A stretch of 64,000 bases of DNA from DATBJJ01 sp963750915 (lineage in GTDB: Bacteria > Acidobacteriota > Vicinamibacteria > Vicinamibacterales > 2-12-FULL-66-21): contig CAVVSF010000006.1 in NCBI GenBank assembly GCA_963750915.1, positions 1 through 64,000 on the forward strand, read 5' to 3'. The notes below the pieces were generated by a model, which made no database searches, had not been told where the DNA came from, and saw nothing but the letters and a program-made list of their open reading frames with translations. The translations under genes and the position numbers were made by a program. Below, piece by piece: positions 30,326 through 39,888 of this stretch (its first letter is position 1; every line of letters begins with the position of its first letter).

Positions 30326-33300
30326 ATGAACTTCAAGCCAGCGAAAACACGCGCCGTCGGCGCGGCCGTGGCCGTGACCGCCTCTGCCTGCGCCGTGCTC
30401 CTGGCGAGTCAGGGACAGAATGCGCCAAAGGGGCCGACCGTCACGATCGACGGCATGCACCTGACGACCCTGCCGGGCTTCGTGGTCGAACGGGTGAACC
30501 CGACGAAGATCGACAGCTATGTGGCGATGACGTTCAACGCCGAAGGCCGGCCGCTCGTCGCCAAGGAATTCGACTACCTGCGGTGGCTCATCGACGACGA
30601 CCGCGATGGCCGTTACGAGTCGGAACGCATCCTCACCCAGGAAGTCCACTCCTGTCAGGGCATCTGGTTCGATGGCCCGGCGCTCTATGCCACGTGCATG
30701 GCGAGCGAATCCGTCGCGGAAGGAGAGGCCAAGTTCGCGCGCGTCGGCGCCGAGCTCGAGGAGCAGAACAAGACCCCGGTGCAGGGCAGCATCGCGCGTC
30801 TCTGGCGGAGCGCGGCGAAGACCCACGCGGGCCTGTGGCGGATTCAGACGAATGCGAATGGCGAGGCGACCTCGGTCGCACTGGTCACGCAGCTCCTGGG
30901 CACCGTGGAGGAGCATGGGCCGCACGGTCTGCGCCGTGGGCCAGACGGCGAGCTGTGGTACGCGGTGGGGGACAACCACGGATCGCCGCTCAATCGCGAT
31001 CTCGACGGCGAGCGGTCGCTCGTGCTCAACGACAAGGAAACGCAGCTGCTTCCCAGCTTCGAAAACTTCGGCCCCTGCCAGCGTGATGGCGTGTGCAGTG
31101 CGCTGCATCGCGTCGACCGGCAGACCGGCAAGCACACGGTGCTGATGGGCGGCAGCCGCAACATGTACGACTTCGCCGTCACCGAGATGGGTGAGGTCTT
31201 CTCGTTCGACAGCGACCACGAGCCGGAGCTCGGCACACCCTGGTTCCGCCAGGTGCGAACCATCCACGCCGTGCTCGGCGGCAACTATGGCTATCGGAAC
31301 GGATCGGGCAAGTACCCCGTGTGGTACCTGGACTCGCTCCCGCCCGTGCGCGACCTGAACCGTGGCTCCCCGGTCGGCGTCGAGACGTATCTGAGTTATG
31401 CGTTCCCGGCCGGGTTCTACGACAACCTGTTCGAGGGCGACTGGTCACGCGGGCGGTTGCTCTATACGTCGCTCACGCCGAGCGGCGCGACCTACAAGGC
31501 GCGCGACGATCAGGCCGAGTTCCTGCACGGCATCCCGCTGAACATCACCGACCTCGAGGTCGGGCCGGACGGCAATATCTATTTCACGACCGGTGGCCGC
31601 TCGTCGCAGGGCGGGTTCTGGCGCATCCGCTACACCGGCCCGAGGCCGCCGCAGCCCGACCGGACCGGCATCCTCGCCGTGGTGCGGCAGCCGCAACCGT
31701 TGTCGTCCTGGGGCTGGGCCGCCATCGAGCGCGCGAAGGCGTCGATGGGCGAAGTGGCGTTCGCGGCCGCGCTCGAGAAGATCGCGCGGGGCACGACGTC
31801 GGCGCCGCGCGATCGGGTGCGGGCCCTCTATGAGATGCAACGGCACGGGCCGAAGCCGTCCGGCGCGCTGCTGCGGACGCTCGTCACCGACTCCCAGACG
31901 GACGTGCGGACGGCGGCGATCTACGTCGCCGGCCAGCAGAGCGGCGCGGACGCCGTCGCCGTGGCAGCCGCAGGACTCAAGGACGCGAATGCCATCGTGC
32001 GCCGCCGGGCGCTCGAAGCGGTCGTGACGCTTGGACAGTTCCCGACGAGGCCGAGTCTGGTGCCCGTCGGCGACATCTACCGCCAGCTGTTCGATCCGGA
32101 TCGCTTCATTCGGTGGGCGGCGCGGATCGCTCTCGAACGGACGCCGCGCGCCGACTGGGCCGACCGAGTGCTGAAGGAAACGAACACGCTCGGCGTGATG
32201 GCAGGGCTGCTCGCCTGGGTCCGCACCGCCCACGGCACCTCGCTTGCGCCGGCGCTCCAGAAGCAATTCGCGTTGATGCGTCAACCCGGACTCTCGGTCG
32301 ACGACGAGCTGCGGTTGCTGCGCCTGTTCCACTACACCATTACCGAGTTGCCCAACCAGGATCTGGATCGGGCCCTGCGAGACGAAGCGTTCGCGCTCTG
32401 GACGAAACGCTTCCCGGCGGCCGACGATCGCCTGAACCGCGAAATCGCGCTGACGCTCGCCTACACCCAGCACCCGCAGGCGGCCGCGACGATTCTGGCC
32501 GCCATGCCTCCAGGCGATGAGAAGCGCGAGGTGCAGATCCACTATCTCTACGCCTTGCGGACGGTCGAGACCGGGTGGACGCCGGCACTGCAGCAGCAGC
32601 TCGGCGCGGCATTCGAGCGGACCACACGCTGGCGCGGCGGCATCGGCAACGCGATGAACACCATCTTCGACCAGACGATCGAGCGGTTCCCGGAAAACCA
32701 GCGTGCGAACGTCTACGCGGCGGCCCCGGCGTTCGCGCCGCTGCCCGTGGTGGCAGCCGACGCGGCGCCGCCACCCGCAGCCGGCGGCAGAGGGGCCGGC
32801 GGGAGAGGTGGGCGAGGCGGCAGGGGTGGCCGGGGCGCCGGGCAGGACAAGCAGGAGACGTTCGAGCGGCTCGTCTACTGGCCGGGCCTGCCCGGATCGT
32901 TACAGGCCGAAGGTCCGCGGCTGGCGTTCACGGGCGGCCGGATGGTGTCTCCGACTTCGGGACACCAGCAGGCGGAGGCCGTGATCGACACCGCACCGGG
33001 GCGCCAGATCTTCGAAACGTCGTGCGCGTCGTGCCACAAGTTCGGAGCAGTCGGGACCGCGTACGGGCCCGATTTGACGGGACACAAGCTCACCCGGCTC
33101 GACCTGGCCGAAGCGATGTTCTATCCCGACAAGAAGATCGACGAGCGCTACTACGCGACGGTGGTCGAGACGACCGACGGCCGCTCGATTCGCGGCGTGG
33201 TGGTCACCGACGACGGGCAGAGTCTGGTGCTGAAGACGGCGGACGCCGACGGGTTGGTGACCTTGCCCAAGGCGCAGATCCGGACGCGTCGCCGCGAGCG

Positions 33301-33394
33301 GGCCACGATCATGCCGGATTTCTTCGAACGGACACCGCGGATCAATTTCGAGCAGGTGCTGGCGTTTCTCGCCGTACCGGCGCCGGAGAAGTAA
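30326..33394 (+). CDS. Membrane-bound dehydrogenase-like propeller fused to HEAT repeats and a cytochrome c domain
   Basis: The protein is 1022 residues from ATG 30326 with an N-terminal signal (VGAAVAVTASACAVLLASQG). Residues about 40-450 form a soluble-glucose-dehydrogenase-like propeller of the Pirellula/Verrucomicrobium type (LRRGPDGELWYAVGDNHGSP, ITDLEVGPDGNIYFTTGGRS). A HEAT-like helical section occupies about 460-800, then a Gly/Arg-rich linker (AGGRGAGGRGGRGGRGGRG), then a heme domain with CASCH near residue 900, AYGPDLTGHKL and a C-terminal TTDGRSIRGVVV motif. It is probably a periplasmic sugar or alcohol oxidase feeding electrons to its own heme. It is the last gene of the rightward operon and converges with the DUF1593 gene. 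Confidence 0.88.
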   Translation: MNFKPAKTRAVGAAVAVTASACAVLLASQGQNAPKGPTVTIDGMHLTTLPGFVVERVNPTKIDSYVAMTFNAEGRPLVAKEFDYLRWLIDDDRDGRYESERILTQEVHSCQGIWFDGPALYATCMASESVAEGEAKFARVGAELEEQNKTPVQGSIARLWRSAAKTHAGLWRIQTNANGEATSVALVTQLLGTVEEHGPHGLRRGPDGELWYAVGDNHGSPLNRDLDGERSLVLNDKETQLLPSFENFGPCQRDGVCSALHRVDRQTGKHTVLMGGSRNMYDFAVTEMGEVFSFDSDHEPELGTPWFRQVRTIHAVLGGNYGYRNGSGKYPVWYLDSLPPVRDLNRGSPVGVETYLSYAFPAGFYDNLFEGDWSRGRLLYTSLTPSGATYKARDDQAEFLHGIPLNITDLEVGPDGNIYFTTGGRSSQGGFWRIRYTGPRPPQPDRTGILAVVRQPQPLSSWGWAAIERAKASMGEVAFAAALEKIARGTTSAPRDRVRALYEMQRHGPKPSGALLRTLVTDSQTDVRTAAIYVAGQQSGADAVAVAAAGLKDANAIVRRRALEAVVTLGQFPTRPSLVPVGDIYRQLFDPDRFIRWAARIALERTPRADWADRVLKETNTLGVMAGLLAWVRTAHGTSLAPALQKQFALMRQPGLSVDDELRLLRLFHYTITELPNQDLDRALRDEAFALWTKRFPAADDRLNREIALTLAYTQHPQAAATILAAMPPGDEKREVQIHYLYALRTVETGWTPALQQQLGAAFERTTRWRGGIGNAMNTIFDQTIERFPENQRANVYAAAPAFAPLPVVAADAAPPPAAGGRGAGGRGGRGGRGGRGAGQDKQETFERLVYWPGLPGSLQAEGPRLAFTGGRMVSPTSGHQQAEAVIDTAPGRQIFETSCASCHKFGAVGTAYGPDLTGHKLTRLDLAEAMFYPDKKIDERYYATVVETTDGRSIRGVVVTDDGQSLVLKTADADGLVTLPKAQIRTRRRERATIMPDFFERTPRINFEQVLAFLAVPAPEK

Positions 33395-33551
33395 GCCGTG
33401 CGTAATCCTTCGCGCCGCGCCTGTTCCGCGAAAGCGCTCCGAAGAAACGCCGTGAATGGCGCCGACGCCAATGTGTGTCGTCTACAGCGCGAACGATGAA
33501 AAGTCTCGAAGAATCATGAATTGGAGCCGCGTTCGCCAGCGTTTGAGAGTG

Positions 33552-35301
33552 CTATTGCACCGTGACCACCACCCGCTGATAGCGAGTGAGGGCCGGCGTC
33601 CCGCGGTCGGTGCCCTCGAGGATCACGTGGATGGTCTGGCCAGGTTTCGCGTCGGGCGGCACTTCGAAGCTGGTCGTGGCCGCGTTGGCGTTGGCGAGCG
33701 TGATGTCACCCGGATAGGTCCCGGCGTCGTGATACTGCCACCAGCTCACCATCACCGGATCGCGATCGGGATCAGAAACCTCGCACTGCAGGCGCACCGT
33801 GGCGCCCGGCCGGGCGGAGACCGCGAGCGGCCCTCTGACTGCGACCCTGGGCTCGTGGTTGGCATCGTTGAAGCGCGACGTGACAGACCATTTCATCCGT
33901 GCCGCGAAATCATGCTGGGCTGCGGCAAAGAACTTCGCGTTCACGAGCGCGGTGCGGGTCGAAACCTGTTGTCCGCCGCGTCCGCCACGACCGCCGGCAT
34001 TCTGCCCGCGGCCATCCGGCCCACGGCCTTCGCCACGTCCAGCTGTCGCGCCTTCGTTTGTCGCGGCGGGAGCCGGGGCATTGGCGGTACTCCCGGCCGG
34101 TGCGATACCGAGACCGATGCCGGGGTCATCAGGTCCCACCGGTGTCCCCGGCGCGGGTACGCCCGGCGCGGCCGGGGCACCGCCGCCGCGGCCGGTCGCC
34201 GCCGTGTCCGTGCGTCGACGGCCTCCCCAGCCGCCCCACAGACCGTGCTCATGACCGCGAAGGCCGTTGGCCAAAAGGTTCAGGAAGGTTGGGGTATCGC
34301 CCTCGCTAATGAAGGATCCTTTTTCACCCGGAGCGATGACAGGGTTATAGCCCATGCCTCTGAGCTGTTCCGACGTGAAGCCGGTAAGTCCGTAATGATC
34401 GGTGACATCAGCCTTCGACATGCTGTTGCCATCGCCCCACACCCGATAGAGCGAGCCAAGAGCACCGCGACTCGATACGTTCTCCCGGGTCCATTCAGCG
34501 CCCAGGTATCGTTGATTCTCCGGCGAGTGTGATCCACGAGCCCCGTAGCCGAAGTTGATCATCGCCAGCATCCACGTTTCGACGCCGGGCCAATTTGGTT
34601 TGATGTAACGGCTGTTGGTACCGTCCTGGTCGCCCCACGGGATGATGATCAGCTTGCGCGAGACTGTTGCCTGGATGGTGATCCACTGCGAGGTCTTCGC
34701 GTACTGGTCATAGATGGACTTGAGGGCACGGGCAATGGTGCTCTGTCCGCCTTGAGCGGCCACGAACAGTGGCCCCGGCTGATTGTCGAGCAGCAGGGCT
34801 TTGATGAGGTTCGAACCGTCGGTGTCTTTCGAGTAATCGCCCTCGAACTCGACGTTGCCCCACTTGATCTTCGCCTTCAACTCGTCCGGTCTCGGGTATG
34901 CGGCATTGTGAACGCGGAGATTGGCATAGGCCTGGCCATACGCGTCCACAATCTGATCGATGAACTTCTCCCTGTCAGGATCAGGCCAGCGCCACGACGT
35001 GACCGGTCCGCGGCCCCACCGCGCATACTCCCTCCCGGCGATGTACTGCGTGGACCCTTTGCCGTCACCTTTCCAGTGAAACTGGCTGCTGTCGTAGATC
35101 AAGCCCTCCACCTTGAGATCCGTCGAGTACAGAATGGCTCTGATCAGGGTATTGACGTCGTCGAGTTCTGGATCGGCCGTGATAACCAGCCGGGGGTTTG
35201 GGGAGCGCATCCATCTGGGATTGAGCTGGCAAACTTGACGCACTCAGCAACACCACCGCGACTGCACCAAGAAAGCATCCAAGGGACGAGATCGGCTTCA
35301 T
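33552..35301 (-). CDS. DUF1593 secreted protein; signal peptide in a different frame
   Basis: The start at ATG 35301 encodes a signal peptide (MKPISSLGCFLGAVAVVLLS, cleavage near PAQSQ), but DUF1593 itself (NPRLVITADPELDDVNTLIR, GREYARWGRGPVTSWRW, YGVGARG-like GYGARGSHSPENQRY, then HEHGLWGGWGG) is read one frame away; the switch lies near 35190-35230. The C-terminal domain (about residues 430-563) is Ig-like (PGATVRLQCEVSDPDRDP, YPGDITLANANAATTSFEVP). DUF1593 proteins are nucleoside-hydrolase-like, often polysaccharide-binding secreted proteins. A Pro/Gly/Ala-rich linker with GRGGRGG repeats separates the domains. It is the last gene of the leftward module B. Whether the break is real needs read-level support. 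Confidence 0.78.
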
Positions 35302-35304
35302 TGG

Positions 35305-35448
35305 TCACTTCTCGGTGGCCTGGTTGGCATGGTAGATCGCGCAGCCCGGTTCGCTGGCCTTGACGAATGGCGCCATGCGGCGCAACGCCGCCTCCACATC
35401 GTTGCCGCGGCCTGCCTCTACGAAGTGGCTCGCCGTCAGAACGACCAT
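35305..35448 (-). pseudogene. Truncated ABM monooxygenase (47 residues)
   Basis: The frame starts at ATG 35448 behind GGAGGATGG and reads MVVLTASHFVEAGRGNDVEA and then EPGCAIYHANQATEK before TGA. It is the first half of the intact ABM protein at 20047-20340 (EPGCKLYHANRSAD). The second half is deleted and the next gene's ATG lies 3 nt after the stop, so the deletion joined ABM to the DUF1593 gene. The product would lack half of the fold and is unlikely to work. Confidence 0.75.
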
Positions 35449-35465
35449 ACCATCCTCCAAATGGG

Positions 35466-36548
35466 TCATCTTTTCGCGGTGATTTCCTCGAAGCGTGGCG
35501 TCACGCGTTCGGCGAAGCCGCCGTTCCTGCGTTCGATGAACAGCGCGGCGAGATTCAGCTTCGTCGCCAGCGCCATGCCCTCGTCTATCCCGAGTACCAT
35601 CAGCGCTGTGTCGAACGCGTCGGCGCGAACCGCGAGCGGGTCGATGACAGTGACGGACGCCAGCCGGTGCGTCAACGGACGCCCGGTTCGCGGGTCCAGG
35701 ATGTGCGCGACCCGCTGGCCGTCGACTTCACGATACTTCCGGTAGTCTCCCGCGGTGGTGATCGCCAGATCCGAGATCGACACGAGGCGCTGGGTCGTCT
35801 CGCCGTGCAGCTCCGGACGCTCGATGGCGACCTGCCAGGGCGCGCCGGCCTGGTTGCGGCCCCGGGCGAGGACTTCGCCGCCGACGTCCACCAGGAAATC
35901 CCTAAACCCTCGATCTGTCAGTTCTCGCGAGAGTCGGTCCGCGGCGTAACCGGGAACCACCGACGAGAGGTCACACCGCACGTCCGGCCGCGTCTTCCGC
36001 ACGGTGACGGCGGTCGGATTGAGCTCCACCCGGCCCGGGCCCATCGCCTCCCGCAGATGGTCGATCTCATCGTTCGTCGGCAGCGTGGTCCGGGGACCGC
36101 TGGGGCCGAAACCCCAGGCGTCAACCAGCGGTCCGATGGTGACGTCGAGCGCGCCGCCGGAAAGGACCCCGACATCGATCGACCACGTGAACACCTCGAA
36201 CGTCTCGGGCGCGACGGTGAACGGTTCGAGGCTCGTGGATCGGTTGAATCGAGAGAGCTCCGAGTGCGGGTCCCAGGTGGACATGAGCCCTTCGATTCGA
36301 TCGAGGCTGGAGCGGAGCGCCCGATCCACATCGTGAAGACCGGGAGTTTCCAGCTCGTTCTTGGCGGTAACGACCTTCACTGAAAAGGTCCCGCCCATCG
36401 TGAGACCGCGAAACTCGCTGAGATGTCGCTCGGTGTTGGGCTCTTCTTGCGCCTGAGGGACGGGAAGCGGGAACAGAACAGGCAGGAGCGACAAGGCGCA
36501 GCAGCATAGGGGCCACTTCACGATTTTCGCCCTGGGCTTCTCCGCCAT
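35466..36548 (-). CDS. apbE: FAD:protein FMN transferase (ApbE family)
   Basis: This is a 360-residue protein with an N-terminal hydrophobic signal (WPLCCCALSLLPVLFPLPVP) and the ApbE fold: LTMGGTFSVKVV (a variant of the usual TMGT-Y motif), LMSTWDPHSELSRFNRS, RCDLSSVVPGYAADRL, FLVDVGGEVLARG and the metal-binding C-terminus VAHILDPRTGRPLTHRLASV. ApbE attaches FMN to Thr/Ser of membrane or periplasmic redox proteins. No obvious flavin-acceptor subunit is near. The stop is followed after a few bases by the ABM stub. A C-terminal remnant of a second copy is at 20357. Confidence 0.88.
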   Translation of the reverse strand: MAEKPRAKIVKWPLCCCALSLLPVLFPLPVPQAQEEPNTERHLSEFRGLTMGGTFSVKVVTAKNELETPGLHDVDRALRSSLDRIEGLMSTWDPHSELSRFNRSTSLEPFTVAPETFEVFTWSIDVGVLSGGALDVTIGPLVDAWGFGPSGPRTTLPTNDEIDHLREAMGPGRVELNPTAVTVRKTRPDVRCDLSSVVPGYAADRLSRELTDRGFRDFLVDVGGEVLARGRNQAGAPWQVAIERPELHGETTQRLVSISDLAITTAGDYRKYREVDGQRVAHILDPRTGRPLTHRLASVTVIDPLAVRADAFDTALMVLGIDEGMALATKLNLAALFIERRNGGFAERVTPRFEEITAKR

Positions 36549-36566
36549 GTCGGTGTCGCGCCGTAG

Positions 36567-37352
36567 TTACTTGCGTGTTAGAGCGGACAGCGCCCTATTG
36601 GCAGCCACGCGCACATGCTCCGGCTGGGACGCCGCGGTCAAGCCTTCCAGCAGTATGATCGCCTGACTTCGCTGGCCGGCCGCCACGAGTCGCTCGGCGC
36701 AAATCAGCATGCCGTCCACAAGGGCCTGCTGCACCGGCGCGGGTCCCTTCCCGCGAGCGGCCGTGAGCGCCTTGGCCGCCTCGGACGTGCCGATCTCTCC
36801 CAAGGCCTTGGCAGCTGCCGCCGCGGACTCGGGGTCCTCGCCCAGGATCTTGATGAGGACTGGCGTGCTCGCCGCATCCCGCCGCGCGGCAACGGAATTG
36901 ATCACACCGATCCTCGTGCGACCCTTGGCCTGGCCGAGCGCATCGCGAAGGGCCTTCTCGGACTCCGCTCCCGGAATGCGCTCGAGCGCATTCCGGGCAT
37001 GGACCGACAGCTCCTCATCAAGGACCAGAGGCGCCAGCGCGGGCACAGACGCCGCGGATCCGATGAAGGCCAGTTGGCGGCAGACGAACGAGCGGGTCAC
37101 GGAGGAGTAGGAACCGCCGAGATACGCGAGGAGCCGCTTTTCGAGCGCCGAGCGCGCCGTCGCATCGCCATGAACCCCCACGACCGCCCGCTCGATAGGG
37201 ATGAGAACCGTCGCGTCGGCTCCCGGCTTGAACTCTTTCAACAACTCGAAGGATTGCTCCAGGGTCGGCAGCGGAACCGGGGCCGCCTGGGGCGGACCCT
37301 GGCGCGGGGTCTGGGGCGGAGCCGGGGGCGGTGTCTGAGCTGCTTGCGCCAT
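36567..37352 (-). CDS. HEAT-repeat protein
   Basis: A 261-residue alpha-helical protein. After a Pro/Gln-rich start (AQTPPPAPPQTPRQGPPQA) it consists of HEAT-like helix pairs: YSSVTRSFVCRQLAFIGSAA, LVLDEELSVHARNALERIPG, NSVAARRDAASTPVLIKILG and PESAAAAAKALGEIGTSEAA. It resembles the C-terminal tail of the ThuA gene at 23194, so it may have been its partner domain in module B. No signal peptide is apparent from the chosen start. It lies 18 nt upstream of ApbE in the leftward operon. Its role is unknown; such repeats usually bind other proteins. Confidence 0.75.
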   Translation of the reverse strand: MAQAAQTPPPAPPQTPRQGPPQAAPVPLPTLEQSFELLKEFKPGADATVLIPIERAVVGVHGDATARSALEKRLLAYLGGSYSSVTRSFVCRQLAFIGSAASVPALAPLVLDEELSVHARNALERIPGAESEKALRDALGQAKGRTRIGVINSVAARRDAASTPVLIKILGEDPESAAAAAKALGEIGTSEAAKALTAARGKGPAPVQQALVDGMLICAERLVAAGQRSQAIILLEGLTAASQPEHVRVAANRALSALTRK

Positions 37353-37513
37353 CGTGAGTCTCCCGCACTATTCACTCGAGTCACTCGAGTCACTCATCAA
37401 TCAAGTTACAAGTCACTCAAGCCTCGGGCCCCAGGGTCAGCTTGAAGCCACACGAGGACCGGCTCCAACCCTAGCGCTGAAATGGCGCCGGAACCCACGA
37501 GGCGGTTGTGCTG

Positions 37514-38920
37514 CTACACCGTCCAGGGCGCGCGCATCGCCCTCTGGCGCATGCGATTGGCCGTGTCGTCGCCGATGAATTCTTCCTTGACCGGATCCCA
37601 CTTCTGCGTGCGGCCCGTCCAGGTGGCGATGTTCGCGAGGTGCCCGACGTTTGACGATCGCGTCGCAGCCTCCACATTCGACACCGGCTGCGAGCGGAGG
37701 CGCATCGCCTGAATCCAGTTGTCGTGGTGCGCGTAACCGCGCGCCCGATAGATCTGCTCGGCCAGGTCCTGCGGCGAGGTGGCACCGGTCTTCGCGTCGG
37801 AGGCCTGCAGCGGCTCGGGCGGCGTCAGCTTCACGTCCGCCAGGATGGCCGGGTTGGAGGCCTTCAGGGGGCCCTGACGTCCGGCGACGATCCATCCGCG
37901 GTCGCCGACGAACAGGATCTCCCACATGAAGCGCGTTGCCGGATCGAAGCCGGCCGGAATCTCCTGGAACTTGGGATTGAGCTGGCCCTGGAACGTCTGC
38001 ACGAGGACGCCGTTCGCGTACTTGTAGTCGATGATCCGACGCTCGGGCGTCCCGGGAACGATCTCCACGGGGCCGCTGTCGTCCATGCCCATCACCCACT
38101 GCGCGATGTCCAGGTGATGCACGCCATTGGACGTGATGCTGCCGCCCGCGAAATCTCGCTGGATATCCCACGGTACCGTTCGCGAGCCCCGTTGACCGAC
38201 CGGGTGGTAGCGGCTGTTGAAGGGATGGTAGGGCGCCGGGCCGAGCCACATGTCCCAGTCGAGGCCGGGAGGTGTGGGCTCCGCCGGAAGATTGAGGACC
38301 TGGCTCGTTCCGTACCAGTTGCAGTAGATGGTCTTCAGCGTCCCGATCCGGCCGTTCTGAATGAGGCGGCGGGCGGCCGCGAAGTCGTCCACGGAGCGTT
38401 GCTGGTAGCCCCCCTGGAGGATCCGATTATGGCGGCGGAAGGTATCGACCATTGCCCGCGATTCGTGAATCGTGAGCGAAACGGGCTTCTCGCAGTAGAC
38501 GTCCTTACCGGCCCTTGCGGCCATCGTCGAGATGACCGCATGCCATCGGTCGCCCGTGGAGATCAGGACGGCATCGATATCCGGACGCGCCAGAATCTCG
38601 CGGAAGTCCTTGGTGGCGGCGCAGCCCTTGTAGTTTCCACGCTTGGTCTCGGCCGCGTACGCGGTTTCGACCGTGTCCTTTGCGTCATTCAGGCGCCAAT
38701 CGTCGACGTCGCACACGGCGACCACCTGAAGGTCCGGGTTGCTGACCATCCGTCGAAGGTTCCCGTTACCCATGATGCCCACGCCGATGGACGCGACAGT
38801 GATCCGCTCGCTGGCGGCCTTCAGACCGATTCTCGGCCAGATCAACGGAGCGACGAGCAGTCCAGCTCCCTGTTTCAGCAGCGTCCGGCGGTCGATCCCA
38901 TTCTTCAGCCCATTACCCAT
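37514..38920 (-). CDS. Tat-exported Gfo/Idh/MocA family oxidoreductase (copy 2)
   Basis: The start at ATG 38920 is supported by GAGAAGGG upstream and a twin-arginine signal (DRRTLLKQGAGLLVAPLIW). The Rossmann domain (ASIGVGIMGNGNLRRM; VCDVDDWR) is followed by GKDVYCEKPVSLTIHESRAM with the catalytic Lys and the substrate domain GGSITSNGVHHLDIAQWVMG. It is longer than copy 1 and diverged from it, closer to the group found with sugar isomerases in planctomycete- and Acidobacteria-type catabolic loci. It heads a leftward operon with HEAT, ApbE, the ABM stub and DUF1593. An upstream ATG at 38950 is possible. Confidence 0.9.
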   Translation of the reverse strand: MGNGLKNGIDRRTLLKQGAGLLVAPLIWPRIGLKAASERITVASIGVGIMGNGNLRRMVSNPDLQVVAVCDVDDWRLNDAKDTVETAYAAETKRGNYKGCAATKDFREILARPDIDAVLISTGDRWHAVISTMAARAGKDVYCEKPVSLTIHESRAMVDTFRRHNRILQGGYQQRSVDDFAAARRLIQNGRIGTLKTIYCNWYGTSQVLNLPAEPTPPGLDWDMWLGPAPYHPFNSRYHPVGQRGSRTVPWDIQRDFAGGSITSNGVHHLDIAQWVMGMDDSGPVEIVPGTPERRIIDYKYANGVLVQTFQGQLNPKFQEIPAGFDPATRFMWEILFVGDRGWIVAGRQGPLKASNPAILADVKLTPPEPLQASDAKTGATSPQDLAEQIYRARGYAHHDNWIQAMRLRSQPVSNVEAATRSSNVGHLANIATWTGRTQKWDPVKEEFIGDDTANRMRQRAMRAPWTV

Positions 38921-38995
38921 CGTCGTTTCCCTTCTCTCAGATGAGCGCACCGATCGCCGTCGCGCCGAGCGCGGTGACTGCAGGTGATCGCACTC

Positions 38996-39128
38996 CTAGA
39001 ACTGCACGGAGCCGAGCTTCTGCAGATGACTGCTAATTTCTGCCGTTTGGCGCCGGCGTGCAGGGCATGTTCCCGAGCCATCGAGCTCGTGCATGATGTT
39101 CGCCTTCGGGTTCGCCTGCTCCACGTTT
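38996..39128 (-). pseudogene. C-terminal remnant of an isomerase-like TIM-barrel gene
   Basis: The frame reads VEQANPKANIMHELDGSGTC and then RRRQTAEISSHLQKLGSVQF before TAG. It matches the last 45 residues of the isomerase at 20751 (MEQANPKANIMHELDPSRNM, ISKWYLQKLG). The rest of the gene is gone, leaving this scrap upstream of the Gfo/Idh gene. It shows that module B once had the same isomerase as module A. Confidence 0.75.
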
Positions 39129-39154
39129 CTGGAGGGCCTCGGTTCGCCATCTGC

Positions 39155-39169
39155 TTGCGCATGGCGAAA
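39155..39169. promoter_or_regulatory. Operator-like palindrome variant
   Basis: TTGCGCATGGCGAAA differs at two positions from the perfect palindrome at 21761 and keeps the left arm intact. It lies directly upstream of the isomerase remnant, the same relative position as in module A. The leftward module B promoter probably starts here. Confidence 0.4.
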
Positions 39170-39524
39170 ACATTCTTGCGTAAACGTCGTAGCAACGACC
39201 ACTATAGTGACGCGCTTTCACAACTGTCAAGGGGGCGAATTAGCGAGACAACGGGCGTTCTCAGACGCCGGCCCGCGCTCCGGCGGCGGGCACGAAACTG
39301 GCTGGGCAGGGCGGACAATGAGTCATGCAGGACCTGGACGCTACGAGACCGAGCAGGGCTCGGTGCGGCACGTCTTCGATGCCGCTGCCATTCCCGCCTC
39401 GTTCGACGTGCTCAGCGCGAATGTACTTGCGACCCGGACAGTACCGAAATCCGCGCCAGCCTCGACGCACCCAGGCCGCCGCTCCCCTCATCTGGGGAGC
39501 AAAATAGTATTTCGAGACCACAGC

Positions 39525-39539
39525 TTGCGTATTGCGCAA
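39525..39539. promoter_or_regulatory. Operator-like palindrome upstream of IclR copy 2
   Basis: TTGCGTATTGCGCAA is one substitution from the palindrome at 21761. It lies about 360 nt upstream of the IclR start at 39889, with no gene between. AT-rich sequence follows (39555-39580) and could hold a promoter. Autoregulation by IclR is the simplest reading. Confidence 0.5.
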
Positions 39540-39888
39540 ACGTAACGTGAAGCCTTACTAATACTTTTCAATAGTTAACTGTGCGGGCGGGCGCCAAGTC
39601 TGACGGCTCGCGTCTTTCAGAGCGAAACGGAAGCCCTGGACCTACAATGATGAAGCGCATGACAGCGGCGGTAGCCAAAGCCGCTTCGCGCCCGCCCTAT
39701 CCCGTTCGAAACAAGTGCTGAAAGAGATGATGCGGAACACAAACGCCGAGGCCATCGCGCGCGACGCAAATTCAGGGGCTGCAGACCAGATGAGCTCGAC
39801 CAAAGAACGCGAACTAGTCCTAGCGAGTGAGGCGCGCGAGCAGCCGTCGCGGCGGCGCGCAGCGGCGCTCACGGCCGAGCGGAGCGAC

